Under the pieces are notes generated by a model. It worked only from the letters and a program-made list of their open reading frames with translations. It had not been told where the DNA came from and made no database searches. From assembly GCF_004152845.1 (NCBI RefSeq), contig NZ_SEON01000006.1, positions 286,848 to 350,847 on the forward strand: a stretch of 64,000 nucleotides of DNA, written 5' to 3'. This document shows, piece after piece, positions 42,611 to 52,479 of this stretch. The translations under genes and the position numbers were made by a program. Origin of the DNA: Sphingobium fuliginis (GTDB taxonomy: Bacteria; Pseudomonadota; Alphaproteobacteria; Sphingomonadales; Sphingomonadaceae). Each line of letters begins with the position of its first letter. The first letter of the stretch is position 1.

Positions 42611-42777
42611 CATCGAAGCGAATGCGCCCAGGGTCGCGTCTTCCGATCCACGGCAAAGTCATCCTGTTCAGGGATGGCCTGAATAGAGTGAAGCGAATCG
42701 CCACAGGACATATCCGGGCCAGGCCGGCGCCAAGCTTTTCTCCGCAGAAGGGCCATGACCCCGAAACAGGATGCGGA

Positions 42778-44487
42778 TCAGGCTGCCTGCGCCCGCGCCG
42801 CGGCTATGCAGGCCTGCAAGTGATTATGCCGGAAGGGCTTGGACAGGCGCGTGATGTCGGGCGCGATCAGGTCCACCCCCTCATAGCCCGATATGATCAG
42901 CAACGCGATGTGCGGATGATCGGCCCGCAGGCGCAGCGCCAGTTCCACCCCCGTCATGCCCGGCATGATATGGTCGGTGATCAGGATGTCCGGCCGGTCG
43001 CCGGATTCGATCATGCTGAGCGCGCGTTCGGCCCGGTCGGTGTCCACCACCTCATAGCCCATGTCGATCAGCATCTCCCGCGTGCTGTTCCGGACGAGAT
43101 CGTTGTCGTCCACCAGCAGCACCTTGCCCGAACGCTCTTTCGGCCCCTCCTCGACTGCTGGGGAAGCCGCCTTCACGGCAGGCGCCCGCTCGACGGGCAG
43201 CCATAGCCGGACGCTGGTGCCCTGTCCCACGGCGCTGTCGATCTCCACCGTGCCGCCAAGCTGGGCGGCAAGGCCGTGGACCATGGAAAGGCCAAGCCCC
43301 GTGCCATGGCCGGACGGCTTGGTCGTGAAGAAGGGCTCCATGGCCGCCGCCTTGACCGCCGGGGTCATGCCGGTGCCGGTGTCGCTGACGGTCAGGCAGA
43401 CATAGGGACCGGGCGTCAGCGCGGCGGGCAGGCGGCTTTGGCGCGCCTGCGCCTTTATGCTGAGCGCGCCGCCATCGGGCATGGCGTCGCGGCCGTTGAC
43501 GGCCAGGTTGAGCAGCGCGACCTCAAGCTGATGGGCGTCCGCGCGCACCGGCGGCAACATCGGCTGGAGATCGACCGACAGCGCGATACGCGGTCCCAGC
43601 GTGCTGGTCAGCAAGGCCTGCATCCCGCCAAGCAGCTCCGACAGGTCGACCGCCTTCGCGGTCAGGGGCTGGCGGCGGGCAAAGGTCAAGAGCCGCTGCA
43701 CCAGCGTCTGCGCGCTCTCCGCCGCCTGCATCGCGATGGTCGCATGCCGCTCGATCGATTCGGGCGTCCGCTTGCCCGACAGGATCAGGTCCAGCCCGCC
43801 GACGATCGGCATCAGCAGATTGTTGAAGTCATGGGCGACATGGCCCGTCAACTGGCCGAGCATGTCCAGCTTCTGGACCTGGCGCAGGCTGTCCTGCGAC
43901 CGCTCCAGTTCCGTGGTGCGTTCCCGGACGCGGCGTTCGAGCTGGTCGTTCAGCGCTTCCAGCGACGCAAACAGCCGCCCGTTCTCCAGCGCGGTGGACG
44001 CGGCGCGGGCCAGCGCCTCCAGCAGCGCGATCTCATTGTCGGTGGGCTGCGCGAATTCGGACCAATAGGCGCCCAGAGCGGCCATGGGTTCGATGCGGCC
44101 GATCGGCACCATCACCATCGACCGCACGAATGTGGTGCGATAGGCCTCCACCGGCACGCGGGGATCGTCGAAGACGTCCGGGATCACCGCCGTCCGATGA
44201 TGCTCCATCGCCCATCCGGACACGCAACTCGATGCCGGGAAGCGCTGTCCCGCCCAAAGCGGTTCCATCGAATCTTCAGCGATATAATGACACTGGTCCT
44301 CGTCGCGCAGGACGACCGCGATGCCGTCCGCCCCCACCGCGCGGCGCGCAAAGGCCCGCAGGACATTTATGATCGCTTCCATCGACCGCGCGCCGGCCAG
44401 CGCCTCCATGGCTTCGGCGGCTATGGTCCATCGTGCCGCCAGCGCCTTTTGTTCGGCACCCCGTTCGCTTGCCAATTTCCTGTCCAT
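42778..44487 (-). CDS. Hybrid histidine kinase (GAF - HisKA - HATPase - receiver)
   Basis: A 569-residue soluble sensor kinase. A GAF domain (about 15-170) is followed by a coiled coil (LNDQLERRVRERTTELERSQ), the phospho-acceptor H-box GHVAHDFNNLLMPI, an ATPase domain with LLNLAVNGRDAMP (N box), SDTGTGM (G1) and HGTGLGLSMV (G2), and a C-terminal receiver with VLLVDDNDLVRN and the acceptor aspartate in ILITDHIMPGMTG, ending LSKPF. The HDFNN H-box puts it in the HWE/NtrB-like group without a membrane anchor. AGAAGG precedes the ATG at 44487; a TTG two codons earlier is possible. No partner regulator is adjacent. Confidence 0.9.
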   Translation of the reverse strand: MDRKLASERGAEQKALAARWTIAAEAMEALAGARSMEAIINVLRAFARRAVGADGIAVVLRDEDQCHYIAEDSMEPLWAGQRFPASSCVSGWAMEHHRTAVIPDVFDDPRVPVEAYRTTFVRSMVMVPIGRIEPMAALGAYWSEFAQPTDNEIALLEALARAASTALENGRLFASLEALNDQLERRVRERTTELERSQDSLRQVQKLDMLGQLTGHVAHDFNNLLMPIVGGLDLILSGKRTPESIERHATIAMQAAESAQTLVQRLLTFARRQPLTAKAVDLSELLGGMQALLTSTLGPRIALSVDLQPMLPPVRADAHQLEVALLNLAVNGRDAMPDGGALSIKAQARQSRLPAALTPGPYVCLTVSDTGTGMTPAVKAAAMEPFFTTKPSGHGTGLGLSMVHGLAAQLGGTVEIDSAVGQGTSVRLWLPVERAPAVKAASPAVEEGPKERSGKVLLVDDNDLVRNSTREMLIDMGYEVVDTDRAERALSMIESGDRPDILITDHIMPGMTGVELALRLRADHPHIALLIISGYEGVDLIAPDITRLSKPFRHNHLQACIAAARAQAA

Positions 44488-44680
44488 CGACAACCTTCTG
44501 CATCGGAACCGCGCGTCTTTCTAACATCGGACGGCGTCGATCACAAAGCGATTATGATCAATGGCTTAGAGGCGGCCTGGGTTTGCGGCCCGTCAACTCA
44601 TCCTTAACCCTGTTCATCCGCCGGTCCGCCGGCGCGGGCGCCGGGCGCGCAAGCCCGCGACGCCCGCTCCGCAGGAACCG

Positions 44681-45841
44681 TCACAATGCCTCGACGATGG
44701 TCACGTTGGCGATGCCGCCGCCTTCGCACATGGCTTGCAGCCCATAGCGCTTGCCCCGCGCCCTCAATCCATGGACAAGGGTCGCCATCAGCTTCGTCCC
44801 ACTCGCGCCGAGAGGGTGGCCCAGCGCGATCGCACCGCCATGGACGTTCAGCTTGCCCGGATCAGCGCCCAGCACCTTCAGCCAGGCCATGGGAATGGAA
44901 GCGAAAGCTTCGTTCACTTCGAACAGGTCGATCTCGTCCAGGCCCAGCCCCGCCCGGCGCAGCGCCCTTTCCGTGGCCGCAATCGGTTCCTCCAGCATGA
45001 TGACGGGGTCGCCCGCCGTCACCGTCAGATTATGGATGCGCGCCAGCGGCCTCAGGTCGAACCGCTTCAGCGCCTCCTCATTCGCGACCAGCACGGCGGA
45101 GGCGCCATCGGTCATCTGGCTCGCATTGCCGGCGGTGATCGTGCCGCCTTCGGTCAGCGTCTTGAGACCGGCCAGCGCCTCCATCGATCCATTGGCGCGC
45201 ACGCCCTCATCCTGCGCGAAGCGGCCGTCCGGCGTATCGACCGGCACGATCTCGCGCTCGAAAGCGCCCGCGGCGATGGCGGCCGCGGCCTTGCGATGGC
45301 TCTCCAGCGCGTAGGCGTCCATGTCTTCGCGGCTGAAGCCATATTTGTCGGCAATCGCCTGCCCGCCATGGTACTGGCTGAACTCGTCGACGCCGTAGCG
45401 CTCGCGGATGCTGGCGGGCCATGGCCCTTCCCCAATTCCCGCCTGCGCATGCAGATTGAAGTTGGAGCCCATCGGCACGCGCGTCATGCTTTCCACGCCG
45501 GCCGCGATCACCAGATCCTGCGTGCCGGACATCACCGCCTGCGCCGCGAAATGCAGCGCCTGCTGCGACGATCCGCACTGCCGGTCGATGGTGACGGCGG
45601 GAACGCTGTCGGGCAGCTTCGACGCCAGCACGACATTGCGGCCGAAGGCGAAGGATTGTTCGCCGCCCTGCGTGACGCAGCCCAATATGACATCCTCGAC
45701 CGCGGCGGGATCGATGCCGCTGCGGTCGACCAATGCGTTCAGCACCACGGCGCCCAGATCCGCCGGATGAACGCCCGACAGCGCGCCCTTGCGCTTGCCG
45801 CCGGCAGTACGCAGCGCCTCGACAATATAGGCTTCGGCCAT
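44681..45841 (-). CDS. Acetyl-CoA C-acyltransferase (thiolase)
   Basis: A 386-residue degradative-type thiolase. The nucleophilic cysteine lies in TIDRQCGSSQQALHFA (about residue 88), the histidine in GGAIALGHPLGASG and the second cysteine in AMCEGGGIANV; EVNEAFASIPMAW is the NEAF motif. It cleaves 3-ketoacyl-CoA or acetoacetyl-CoA. The surroundings (scoAB, an SDR of the 3-hydroxyacyl-CoA dehydrogenase type downstream-facing on the same strand) favour a beta-oxidation or ketone-body role. Chain-length preference cannot be read. The SDR gene upstream is about 105 bp away on the same strand, so co-transcription is likely. Confidence 0.9.
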   Translation of the reverse strand: MAEAYIVEALRTAGGKRKGALSGVHPADLGAVVLNALVDRSGIDPAAVEDVILGCVTQGGEQSFAFGRNVVLASKLPDSVPAVTIDRQCGSSQQALHFAAQAVMSGTQDLVIAAGVESMTRVPMGSNFNLHAQAGIGEGPWPASIRERYGVDEFSQYHGGQAIADKYGFSREDMDAYALESHRKAAAAIAAGAFEREIVPVDTPDGRFAQDEGVRANGSMEALAGLKTLTEGGTITAGNASQMTDGASAVLVANEEALKRFDLRPLARIHNLTVTAGDPVIMLEEPIAATERALRRAGLGLDEIDLFEVNEAFASIPMAWLKVLGADPGKLNVHGGAIALGHPLGASGTKLMATLVHGLRARGKRYGLQAMCEGGGIANVTIVEAL

Positions 45842-45947
45842 TTTCAGCTTCCTTCGACATGAGGAGGAGCGGCGGACCGAACCGGTCCCCCGCTCCAGAA
45901 GGCGGCAGGCGCGCGCGTGGAACCAGCGCTTCGCCTGCCGGGGCCGC

Positions 45948-46709
<762 letters not shown>

Positions 46710-46723
46710 TTCAGCCTCCGGAA

Positions 46724-46752
46724 ACTCATGAGTGACCCATGCACTTTTGGGT
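46724..46752. promoter_or_regulatory. Two short dyads between the SDR and the TetR gene
   Basis: ACTCATGAGT (46724-46733) is a perfect 10-bp palindrome and ACCCA (46735-46739) / TGGGT (46748-46752) an 18-bp spaced dyad, in the 101-bp divergent gap. Either could be the operator of the TetR protein encoded next to it. Confidence 0.35.
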
Positions 46753-46810
46753 GTATTGCGTCGCGCCGGGTTTCCTGTCAACGCTCCGATGGAGAAAAAA
46801 GAGGACATTG

Positions 46811-47428
46811 ATGCACGCCGCTTCACCATTCCGCACCCCCGCCCAGAAAGAAGCCGAGCGCCTTGCCAAGCGCGAGGCCGTGCTGCGCGCGGCGGTGCGG
46901 ATGTTCAACGAACGCGGGTTTCACGCGACGTCGCTGGACGACGTCGCCGCCAGCCTGGGCATATCCAAGCGCACCATCTACCACTATCTGGCCAATAAGG
47001 ATCAGGTGCTGCTGGAATGCGTCACCATCGGCCTGCAGCAATTGCTGGAAGCGGCCGATCAGGCCCGGCGGGAGCCCGGTGACGGCCGCCATCGGCTGAC
47101 GCGCTTCCTGCGCCGCTATGCCGAGGTCAACATGGACGATTTCGGGCGATGCGTGATCCGGACCGGGGACGAAGTGCTCTCGCCGGAAAGCCGGCCGCGC
47201 TATCGCGCGCTGAAGCGGGAGATCGACAATGCCTTGCGCAGGTTGATCGAAGACGCCGTTGCCGATGGTTCGATCGCGCGGATCGACGTGAAGATGGCTG
47301 CTTTCGCGCTGGCGGGGGCGCTCAACTGGCCGGGGCGCTGGTACGATCCGGAAGGGGCGATGCCGGCCGGAACCGTGGCGGAAAAGCTGGTCGACATTCT
47401 GGTTTCGGGACTCGATCCGCGCGATTGA
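46811..47428 (+). CDS. TetR-family transcriptional regulator
   Basis: A 205-residue repressor. The N-terminal helix-turn-helix reads AVLRAAVRMFNERGFHATSL then DDVAASLGISKRTIYHYLAN, a standard TetR DNA-binding domain. The C-terminal domain (about 65-205) is a ligand-binding helical bundle of the PF17932 type seen in fatty-acyl/aromatic-acyl-CoA regulators. It is divergent from the SDR/thiolase genes and probably represses them until an acyl-CoA accumulates. AGAGGA lies seven bases before the ATG. Confidence 0.88.
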   Translation: MHAASPFRTPAQKEAERLAKREAVLRAAVRMFNERGFHATSLDDVAASLGISKRTIYHYLANKDQVLLECVTIGLQQLLEAADQARREPGDGRHRLTRFLRRYAEVNMDDFGRCVIRTGDEVLSPESRPRYRALKREIDNALRRLIEDAVADGSIARIDVKMAAFALAGALNWPGRWYDPEGAMPAGTVAEKLVDILVSGLDPRD

Positions 47429-47553
47429 CTTGGGTAGAGCGTGCGCGAAGGCGGCTTGCCCTCCTTCCAACGTCGATCCCGATCACGGCGGCAGGGCAGG
47501 ATGCCGGGGGACACGGGCACGCTTCCGCTTCACGGCTGCAATTTGGAGGCTCA

Positions 47554-48237
47554 ATGGCAGAGACAAACCGCAAAAAGGCCCCGGACGAAAGCGCCGCCGC
47601 GAAACAGCCCGGCCAGCGGCGGAAGACCAACCGGCGCGAACAGCAGCGGTCCGTCGAAACGCGCCAGGCGATATTGGAGGCGGCGCTCAACGAATTTGCC
47701 GAGCGCGGGTTCGACGGCAGCAGCGTGCGCCGCATCGGGGAACGCGCGGGCCTGGAATATACGCTGATCACCTATCATTACCGCACCAAGGAGGCGCTGT
47801 GGAAGGCGGTGGCCGAATATGCCTTCGAGCAGATCGAGACCATGTGGGACGAGGCCATTCCCCCCGATTCCCGAATGTCCGCGTCAGAGCGCGTGCGGGC
47901 CGAGTTCCGGACCTTCCTGCGCTTCACGGTCGAACATACCGCGTTCCACCATTTCATGCTGCGCGAGAACCAGGGATCGAGTCCGAGAATCGGTTGGCTG
48001 GTCGAGAAGGTTCTCAGCAAGACCCGCGACCGCATCCTGCCCCAGATCCGGGCGGCGCAGGCGGAGGGCCAGCTCCTGCAGGGCGATCCCGATCATGTCT
48101 ATTACATGCTCATCGGCATGACCTCCACCCTGTCGTCGCTCAACCGCGAAATGGCGGAAACCATTGGCTTTTCCATCAGGAATGAGGAGGCCGTCGAACG
48201 CTATTGGAACCTCGTCGAACGCGCTGTCTTCAAATAA
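47554..48237 (+). CDS. TetR-family regulator, probable repressor of the aromatic catabolic array
   Basis: A 227-residue TetR protein with a charged N-terminal arm (RRKTNRREQQRSVETRQ) before the helix-turn-helix AILEAALNEFAERGFDGSSV-RRIGERAGLEYTLITYHYRT. A ligand domain follows (EHTAFHHFMLRENQGSSPRI). GGAGG precedes the ATG. Immediately after its stop codon begins an 18-bp palindrome (48238) that is repeated almost exactly before the TonB receptor gene (52003); both places are promoters of the downstream catabolic genes, so this protein is the likely binder. Ligand unknown, probably an aromatic or ring-cleavage intermediate. Confidence 0.88.
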   Translation: MAETNRKKAPDESAAAKQPGQRRKTNRREQQRSVETRQAILEAALNEFAERGFDGSSVRRIGERAGLEYTLITYHYRTKEALWKAVAEYAFEQIETMWDEAIPPDSRMSASERVRAEFRTFLRFTVEHTAFHHFMLRENQGSSPRIGWLVEKVLSKTRDRILPQIRAAQAEGQLLQGDPDHVYYMLIGMTSTLSSLNREMAETIGFSIRNEEAVERYWNLVERAVFK

Positions 48238-48255
48238 ACTCCACAACTGTAGAGT
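48238..48255. promoter_or_regulatory. Operator copy 1, before the flavin monooxygenase gene
   Basis: ACTCCACAACTGTAGAGT: dyad ACTCYACA-NN-TGTRGAGT, starting one base after the TetR stop codon and ending 75 bp before the monooxygenase start. Identical to the copy at 52003-52020 except for the two central bases. Confidence 0.7.
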
Positions 48256-48330
48256 TTTTATGGACTCCTGCGGCAGGGCATGTTAGCCCTGCTCTCCAGA
48301 CGGCAATGACCGTGATGGAGAAGATGCCCC

Positions 48331-49941
48331 GTGGATGTTCCAGTCATCGTAGCGGGTGGGGGGCCTGTCGGCCTTACCACCGCATTTGAGCTTCAAAGCC
48401 GCGGCGTTCGCACGCTGCTGCTCGAACGCAATCCCTCGACCACGCGCCATCCGAAGATGGACGTGACCAATGGCCGCAGCATGGAGCTGTTCCGCCGCAT
48501 GGGCATTGCGGAGAAGATACGCGACATCGCCGTGCCGCGCGGCAATCCGATGGACGTTTCCTGGGTGACGCGGCTGAACGAGTGGGAACTGGCCCGCTTC
48601 CGCTATCCCGACGTCGAAAGCTGGCGGGAAGACATTCGCGCCAACAATGACGGGTCGCAGCCGCTGGAACCCTATATGCGGTTGAGCCAGGTCGTCCTGG
48701 AACCGCTGCTGCGCGGGTTGCTGGAAGAATCTCCGCTGGTCGAAATGCGGTTCGGCTGGGCGGTCGAGGGTTTCGACGACGATGGCGAAGGCGTGACGGT
48801 CCATCTGCGCGAAGTCGCGACGGGGCGCACCGAACGGCAGCGCTGCGCCCTGCTCGCGGGCTGCGACGGCGGCGGCAGCATCGTCCGCGAGAAGCTGGGC
48901 TTTGCCTGGGACGGGCAATATAATGTCGCCCGCTTCTTCATGGTGCATTTCCGGTCGGAGGCGCGCGACCTGCTCCAGCGCTTCGGCATCGCCTGGCATT
49001 ATCAGTCGCCCGCCGGCAGCACGCTGATCGCGCAGGACGACGAGGAAATCTGGACGCTCCACTGCATGCTGCCCGAAGGGGCGGACGCGGCGGCCATCGA
49101 TCCCCGGCAACTCGCCTTCGATGCGCTGGGCCAGGAATTCCCGATCGAGGTGATCCAGGCGAACCCCTGGTCGCCGCATCTGGTGCTGGCGAACGGATAT
49201 GGGCGCGGGCGGGTGTGGATGGCGGGCGATGCCGTGCATCAGGTGATCCCGACCGGCGGTTACGGCATGAACACCGGGATAGGCGACGCCGTCGACCTCG
49301 CCTGGAAATATGCCGCCATCCTGCAGGGCTGGGGCGGCTCCGCCCTGCTCGACAGCATAGAGGCGGAGCGCCGGCCGGTGGGCCGCGCCATCGTCGACGC
49401 GTCGCGCCTGCACATGGGCGTGCGCCTGAAGATCGCGCAAGCCTATGCCCCGATCATCCATGACGACACGCCGGAGGGGGCCGCCGCGCGCGACGCCTAT
49501 GGCGCGCTGATCGCGGAACTCGGCAATGCGGAGAATGAATCGCGGGGCATCGAACTCGACCATCGCTACCGCCAGTCGCCGATCGTCTGCCATGAATGCG
49601 ACGAACCGGAATGGCGGCTGCGCGATTATGTGCCCAGCACCTGGCCGGGCATGCGGGCGCCGCATCTGTTCCTGGAGGATGGCAGCGCCATCTTCGACCG
49701 GCTGGGGCCCTGGTTCACCCTGGTCCGCTTCACCGACGCCCCGGCCCAGCCGCTGCTCGACGCCGCGCGCGAGCGGGGCGTGCCGGTCGACCTGCTCGAC
49801 ATTCGCGACGCGCATGCCCGGCGGATCTACGAGCGCGATTTCGTGCTGATCCGCCCCGACCAGCATGTCGCCTGGCGCGGCGACGCCATGCCGGAAGACC
49901 CGATGGCGATGATCGACCGGATCAGGGGAGCAAGGTCATGA
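48331..49941 (+). CDS. FAD-dependent aromatic monooxygenase (PheA/TfdB/MhpA type)
   Basis: A 536-residue class A flavoprotein hydroxylase. VIVAGGGPVGLTTAFELQSR is the FAD-binding fold, LLAGCDGGGSIVREKLG the D-G motif, and GRVWMAGDAVHQVIPTGGYG with MNTGIGDAVDLAWK the second FAD motif of phenol-type hydroxylases. A C-terminal thioredoxin-like domain (GPWFTLVRF...) ends the protein. It would hydroxylate an aromatic acid or phenol to a catechol-like ring. The start is GTG, supported by GGAGAAG about eight bases upstream. Its end overlaps the dioxygenase start by four bases, so hydroxylation and ring cleavage are coupled. Confidence 0.9.
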   Translation: MDVPVIVAGGGPVGLTTAFELQSRGVRTLLLERNPSTTRHPKMDVTNGRSMELFRRMGIAEKIRDIAVPRGNPMDVSWVTRLNEWELARFRYPDVESWREDIRANNDGSQPLEPYMRLSQVVLEPLLRGLLEESPLVEMRFGWAVEGFDDDGEGVTVHLREVATGRTERQRCALLAGCDGGGSIVREKLGFAWDGQYNVARFFMVHFRSEARDLLQRFGIAWHYQSPAGSTLIAQDDEEIWTLHCMLPEGADAAAIDPRQLAFDALGQEFPIEVIQANPWSPHLVLANGYGRGRVWMAGDAVHQVIPTGGYGMNTGIGDAVDLAWKYAAILQGWGGSALLDSIEAERRPVGRAIVDASRLHMGVRLKIAQAYAPIIHDDTPEGAAARDAYGALIAELGNAENESRGIELDHRYRQSPIVCHECDEPEWRLRDYVPSTWPGMRAPHLFLEDGSAIFDRLGPWFTLVRFTDAPAQPLLDAARERGVPVDLLDIRDAHARRIYERDFVLIRPDQHVAWRGDAMPEDPMAMIDRIRGARS

Positions 49942-50972
49942 TCGGCCAAGTCGATCCCATCGTCCGGGCGGACGCCGTCGTCCATGTGAGCTTCGAGCGG
50001 CGCGACATCGATGCCATGGCCCGCTTCCTGGAGGATTTCGGCTTCGTGCCGGTCGCGGGCGGCAGCGGCGGGCAGCGCCATTTCCGCGGCTATGGACCGC
50101 AACCCTATTGCGTCGAGCTGATCGCATCGGAGCGGGACGCCTTCGTCGGCTTCGGCCTTGCCGCCAGGGACCGTGCCGATCTCGATCGGCTGTCCGCCGC
50201 CACCCAGTCGCCGGTCGAAGCGACGAATGCGCCGGGCGGCGGCGAGCGGGTGCGCCTCTTCGATCCGGAAGGCGTGCGCGTCGACCTGCTCTGGGGCGCG
50301 GCATCGCTGGAGCCGCTGCCGGTGCGGGAGCCCTTGACCGAGGTCAACTCGCCCGTGGCCAGCCGCCGCATCGACAGGCCGGTCCGGACGCCGACCGCGC
50401 CCGCGCCGGTGTTCCGCATCGGCCATGTCGTGCTCCAGACGCCGGACTTCGAACGGACCGCCACCTGGTACCGGCGCCATTTCGGCTATCTCCCGACCGA
50501 CGTCGCGACCGTGGGCGAGGATGCGCCGGTGCTGGGCTTCTTCCGCTTCGACCGGGGCGCGGAGCCCGCCGACCATCACAGCCTCGCGCTGCTCGCCGGG
50601 CCGGAATCGCGCCTGCTGCACATCTCGACCGAGACGATCGACGTCGATGCGGTGGGGCAGGGCCAGCAATATCTGCGCGGCAGGGGCTGGAACCATTATT
50701 GGGGCATCGGCCGCCATGTGCTCGGCAGTCAGGTCTTCGATTATTGGAAGGACTCCGCCGGGGACGAGTGGGAACATTATGCGGACGGCGACCTGATGAC
50801 CGCCGATTATCCGACCGGTTTCCATCCGCTGTCCCGCGGCGACCTCTGGTCCTGGGGCGACGACCTGCCCGATTCCATGCGGCCGCCCGCCCCCGCCCCG
50901 GCCGACGCGCCGCCGCTCGTCCGCAATATCGTCGACGCCCTGCTGGTGCCTCCGCGCCCCTGGCTTCGCTGA
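49938..50972 (+). CDS. Extradiol-type (VOC) ring-cleavage dioxygenase
   Basis: A 344-residue protein of two vicinal-oxygen-chelate modules. In the second module the metal ligands H-H-E are visible: H in RIGHVVLQTPDF, H in ADHHSLALLAG and E in GDEWEHYADGD, as in catechol 2,3-dioxygenases. YWGIGRHVLGSQVFDYWKDS is typical of the enzymes that open substituted catechols. Overlap with the monooxygenase and the FAH-family gene next door indicates a hydroxylase - ring opener - hydrolase chain. The exact catechol is not determinable. ATG at 49938 overlaps the preceding stop (ATGA). Confidence 0.85.
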   Translation: MIGQVDPIVRADAVVHVSFERRDIDAMARFLEDFGFVPVAGGSGGQRHFRGYGPQPYCVELIASERDAFVGFGLAARDRADLDRLSAATQSPVEATNAPGGGERVRLFDPEGVRVDLLWGAASLEPLPVREPLTEVNSPVASRRIDRPVRTPTAPAPVFRIGHVVLQTPDFERTATWYRRHFGYLPTDVATVGEDAPVLGFFRFDRGAEPADHHSLALLAGPESRLLHISTETIDVDAVGQGQQYLRGRGWNHYWGIGRHVLGSQVFDYWKDSAGDEWEHYADGDLMTADYPTGFHPLSRGDLWSWGDDLPDSMRPPAPAPADAPPLVRNIVDALLVPPRPWLR

Positions 50973-51001
50973 CATCCCCATTGGAATGCAGGAGTAGAAT
51001 G

Positions 51002-51985
51002 ATGGCATTGATGATCGTCCGCTATGATGAAGGCGCGGGCCCGCGCTGGGCCGTGCTGACCGGCGATGCGCCCGAGGGGCCGGTCGACCGGGTCGAGGGA
51101 CGGGGCATTGCGAGCGGCGCGAAGACCCTGGGCGAACTGATCGGCGCGATCGAAGCCGCGCCGGACCTGACCGCCACGGGCGAGGCGGTGCGCTTTGCCG
51201 CGAGCGCCCTTCTGAGCCCCGTCACCCCCGATGCGACGCTGATCTGCCAGGGGCTCAACTATGATGAGCATGCGGCGGAGGCCGGTCATCATGTGCGCAA
51301 GGAGAACCTCCTTTTCGCCAAGGCCAGTTCGTCGCTCTGCGGCGCCTATGCCGACATCGTCCGTCCCAAGGGGGTCGAGCTTCTGGATTATGAGGTGGAG
51401 GTCGGCATCGTCCTGCGCCGTCCGCTGGAGGCGGGAACCACCGTGACGGCCGGCAATCTCGGCTCCTATCTTGCCGGCGTGGTCCTGTGCAACGACATGT
51501 CGGCGCGCGACACCATGTTCGGCGCGTCCTTCATGCAATGGTTCCAGGGCAAGAGCTATCGCACCTTCTGCCCGGCCGGGCCGGTCTTCTATCTGCTCGA
51601 ACCCGAAGAGGTCGCGGCGACGGTCGACAATCTGGAACTTTCGCTGACCTATGATGGAAAGGTCCGCCAGTCCGCCAACACCGGACAGCTGATCTACAAG
51701 CCCGCCGAAACGCTGACCCAGATCGCGGCGATCATGGACCTGAAGCCCGGCGACATGGTGCTGACCGGAACGCCGGGCGGCGTCATCGCGCAAGGCACAC
51801 CGGGCCTGATCGAACTGCTCAAGACCAACCTGCTGAACGACGCCGCGCGCCGCGATGGCATGCGCGTCGAAATGAAGACGCTGGGCCGGTTCCTGCAACC
51901 GGGCGACGAGCTCAATCTGACGCTGCGCGACGGGGTCAGCGGCATGTCGCTGGGCGGGCAAAGAAGCCGGATAACAGGCGCGTAA
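51002..51985 (+). CDS. Fumarylacetoacetate hydrolase (FAH) family protein
   Basis: A 327-residue FAH-fold hydrolase or isomerase. The metal site is seen in LDYEVEVGIVLRRPL (E-x-E) and NDMSARD (D), with QWFQGKSYRTFCPAGP and LKPGDMVLTGTPGGV as family landmarks. In meta-cleavage pathways such enzymes hydrolyse acylpyruvates or decarboxylate/hydrate dienoates, which fits its position directly after the ring-cleavage gene. AGGAG precedes two adjacent ATGs (50999 and 51002); the second has the better spacing. Operon with the two preceding genes, 29 bp gap. Confidence 0.88.
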   Translation: MALMIVRYDEGAGPRWAVLTGDAPEGPVDRVEGRGIASGAKTLGELIGAIEAAPDLTATGEAVRFAASALLSPVTPDATLICQGLNYDEHAAEAGHHVRKENLLFAKASSSLCGAYADIVRPKGVELLDYEVEVGIVLRRPLEAGTTVTAGNLGSYLAGVVLCNDMSARDTMFGASFMQWFQGKSYRTFCPAGPVFYLLEPEEVAATVDNLELSLTYDGKVRQSANTGQLIYKPAETLTQIAAIMDLKPGDMVLTGTPGGVIAQGTPGLIELLKTNLLNDAARRDGMRVEMKTLGRFLQPGDELNLTLRDGVSGMSLGGQRSRITGA

Positions 51986-52002
51986 ATGGGAGGCTGGGAA
52001 AT

Positions 52003-52056
52003 ACTCCACATATGTAGAGTTTTATATTGACACAGCCCGCCGGCATGGCATTCTAC
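52003..52056 (+). promoter_or_regulatory. Operator copy 2 and promoter before the Rieske remnant/TonB receptor
   Basis: ACTCCACATATGTAGAGT (52003-52020) is a near-perfect palindrome and repeats the site at 48238. A consensus -35 TTGACA lies at 52027-52032, with ATTCTA or TTCTAC at 52050-52056 as a possible -10, so a bound repressor would sit on the promoter edge. The whole gap 51986-52479 otherwise holds only the Rieske stub. Confidence 0.7.
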
Positions 52057-52225
52057 GGTCACAGAAACCCGAAAAGAAAAGCCGAGCCGACAGGGCGAAC
52101 CGGCGGCGCCGAGATTGTCCACGACATCAACGCGCCGCATCGAAAGACCGCCAACCGCCCCTGACCCCCACGATCGATGCGGGGCGGGGCGGCAGGGCAA
52201 CAGGGCTTTCCGGAGAGGAAATGCG

Positions 52226-52375
52226 ATGTTCATCGAGAGCATTTGGTATGTCGCCGCCCGCTCGCGGACAATCGGCGCGCCGCGATCATGCACCCCACTT
52301 CCGTCCGACCGTCCCGGCCCCGCCGGTCTGGCGCCTTGCCCGGCGGCTGTGGAAGCGCGCCCGCCGCTGACCTGA
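52226..52375 (+). pseudogene. 5' stub of a deleted Rieske oxygenase gene
   Basis: An ATG with an excellent ribosome site (GGAGAGGAAATGCG) starts MFIESIWYVAARSRTIG, which closely resembles the first residues of VanA/Rieske-type oxygenase alpha subunits (for example MYPKNAWYVA...). After about 17 residues the similarity stops; the remaining Pro/Arg-rich 30 residues to the stop at 52373-52375 are unlike any Rieske protein, and neither the CxH Rieske site nor the iron site follows. The gene was probably lost by deletion while its promoter and start remained. Confidence 0.55.
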
Positions 52376-52479
52376 ACGAAGGGCATGCGGCCCGGGAAGA
52401 TGCCGCGCCAAGGAATGAACAAACAACCCGGCTGCCCCACCAGATCAGGCAGTCAGGGCTTGAACGAGGGAGAGGAAAA

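Noticed and set aside
48283..49866. 527-codon open frame antisense to the flavin monooxygenase
   Set aside because: Antisense shadow; FAD motifs lie on the plus strand.
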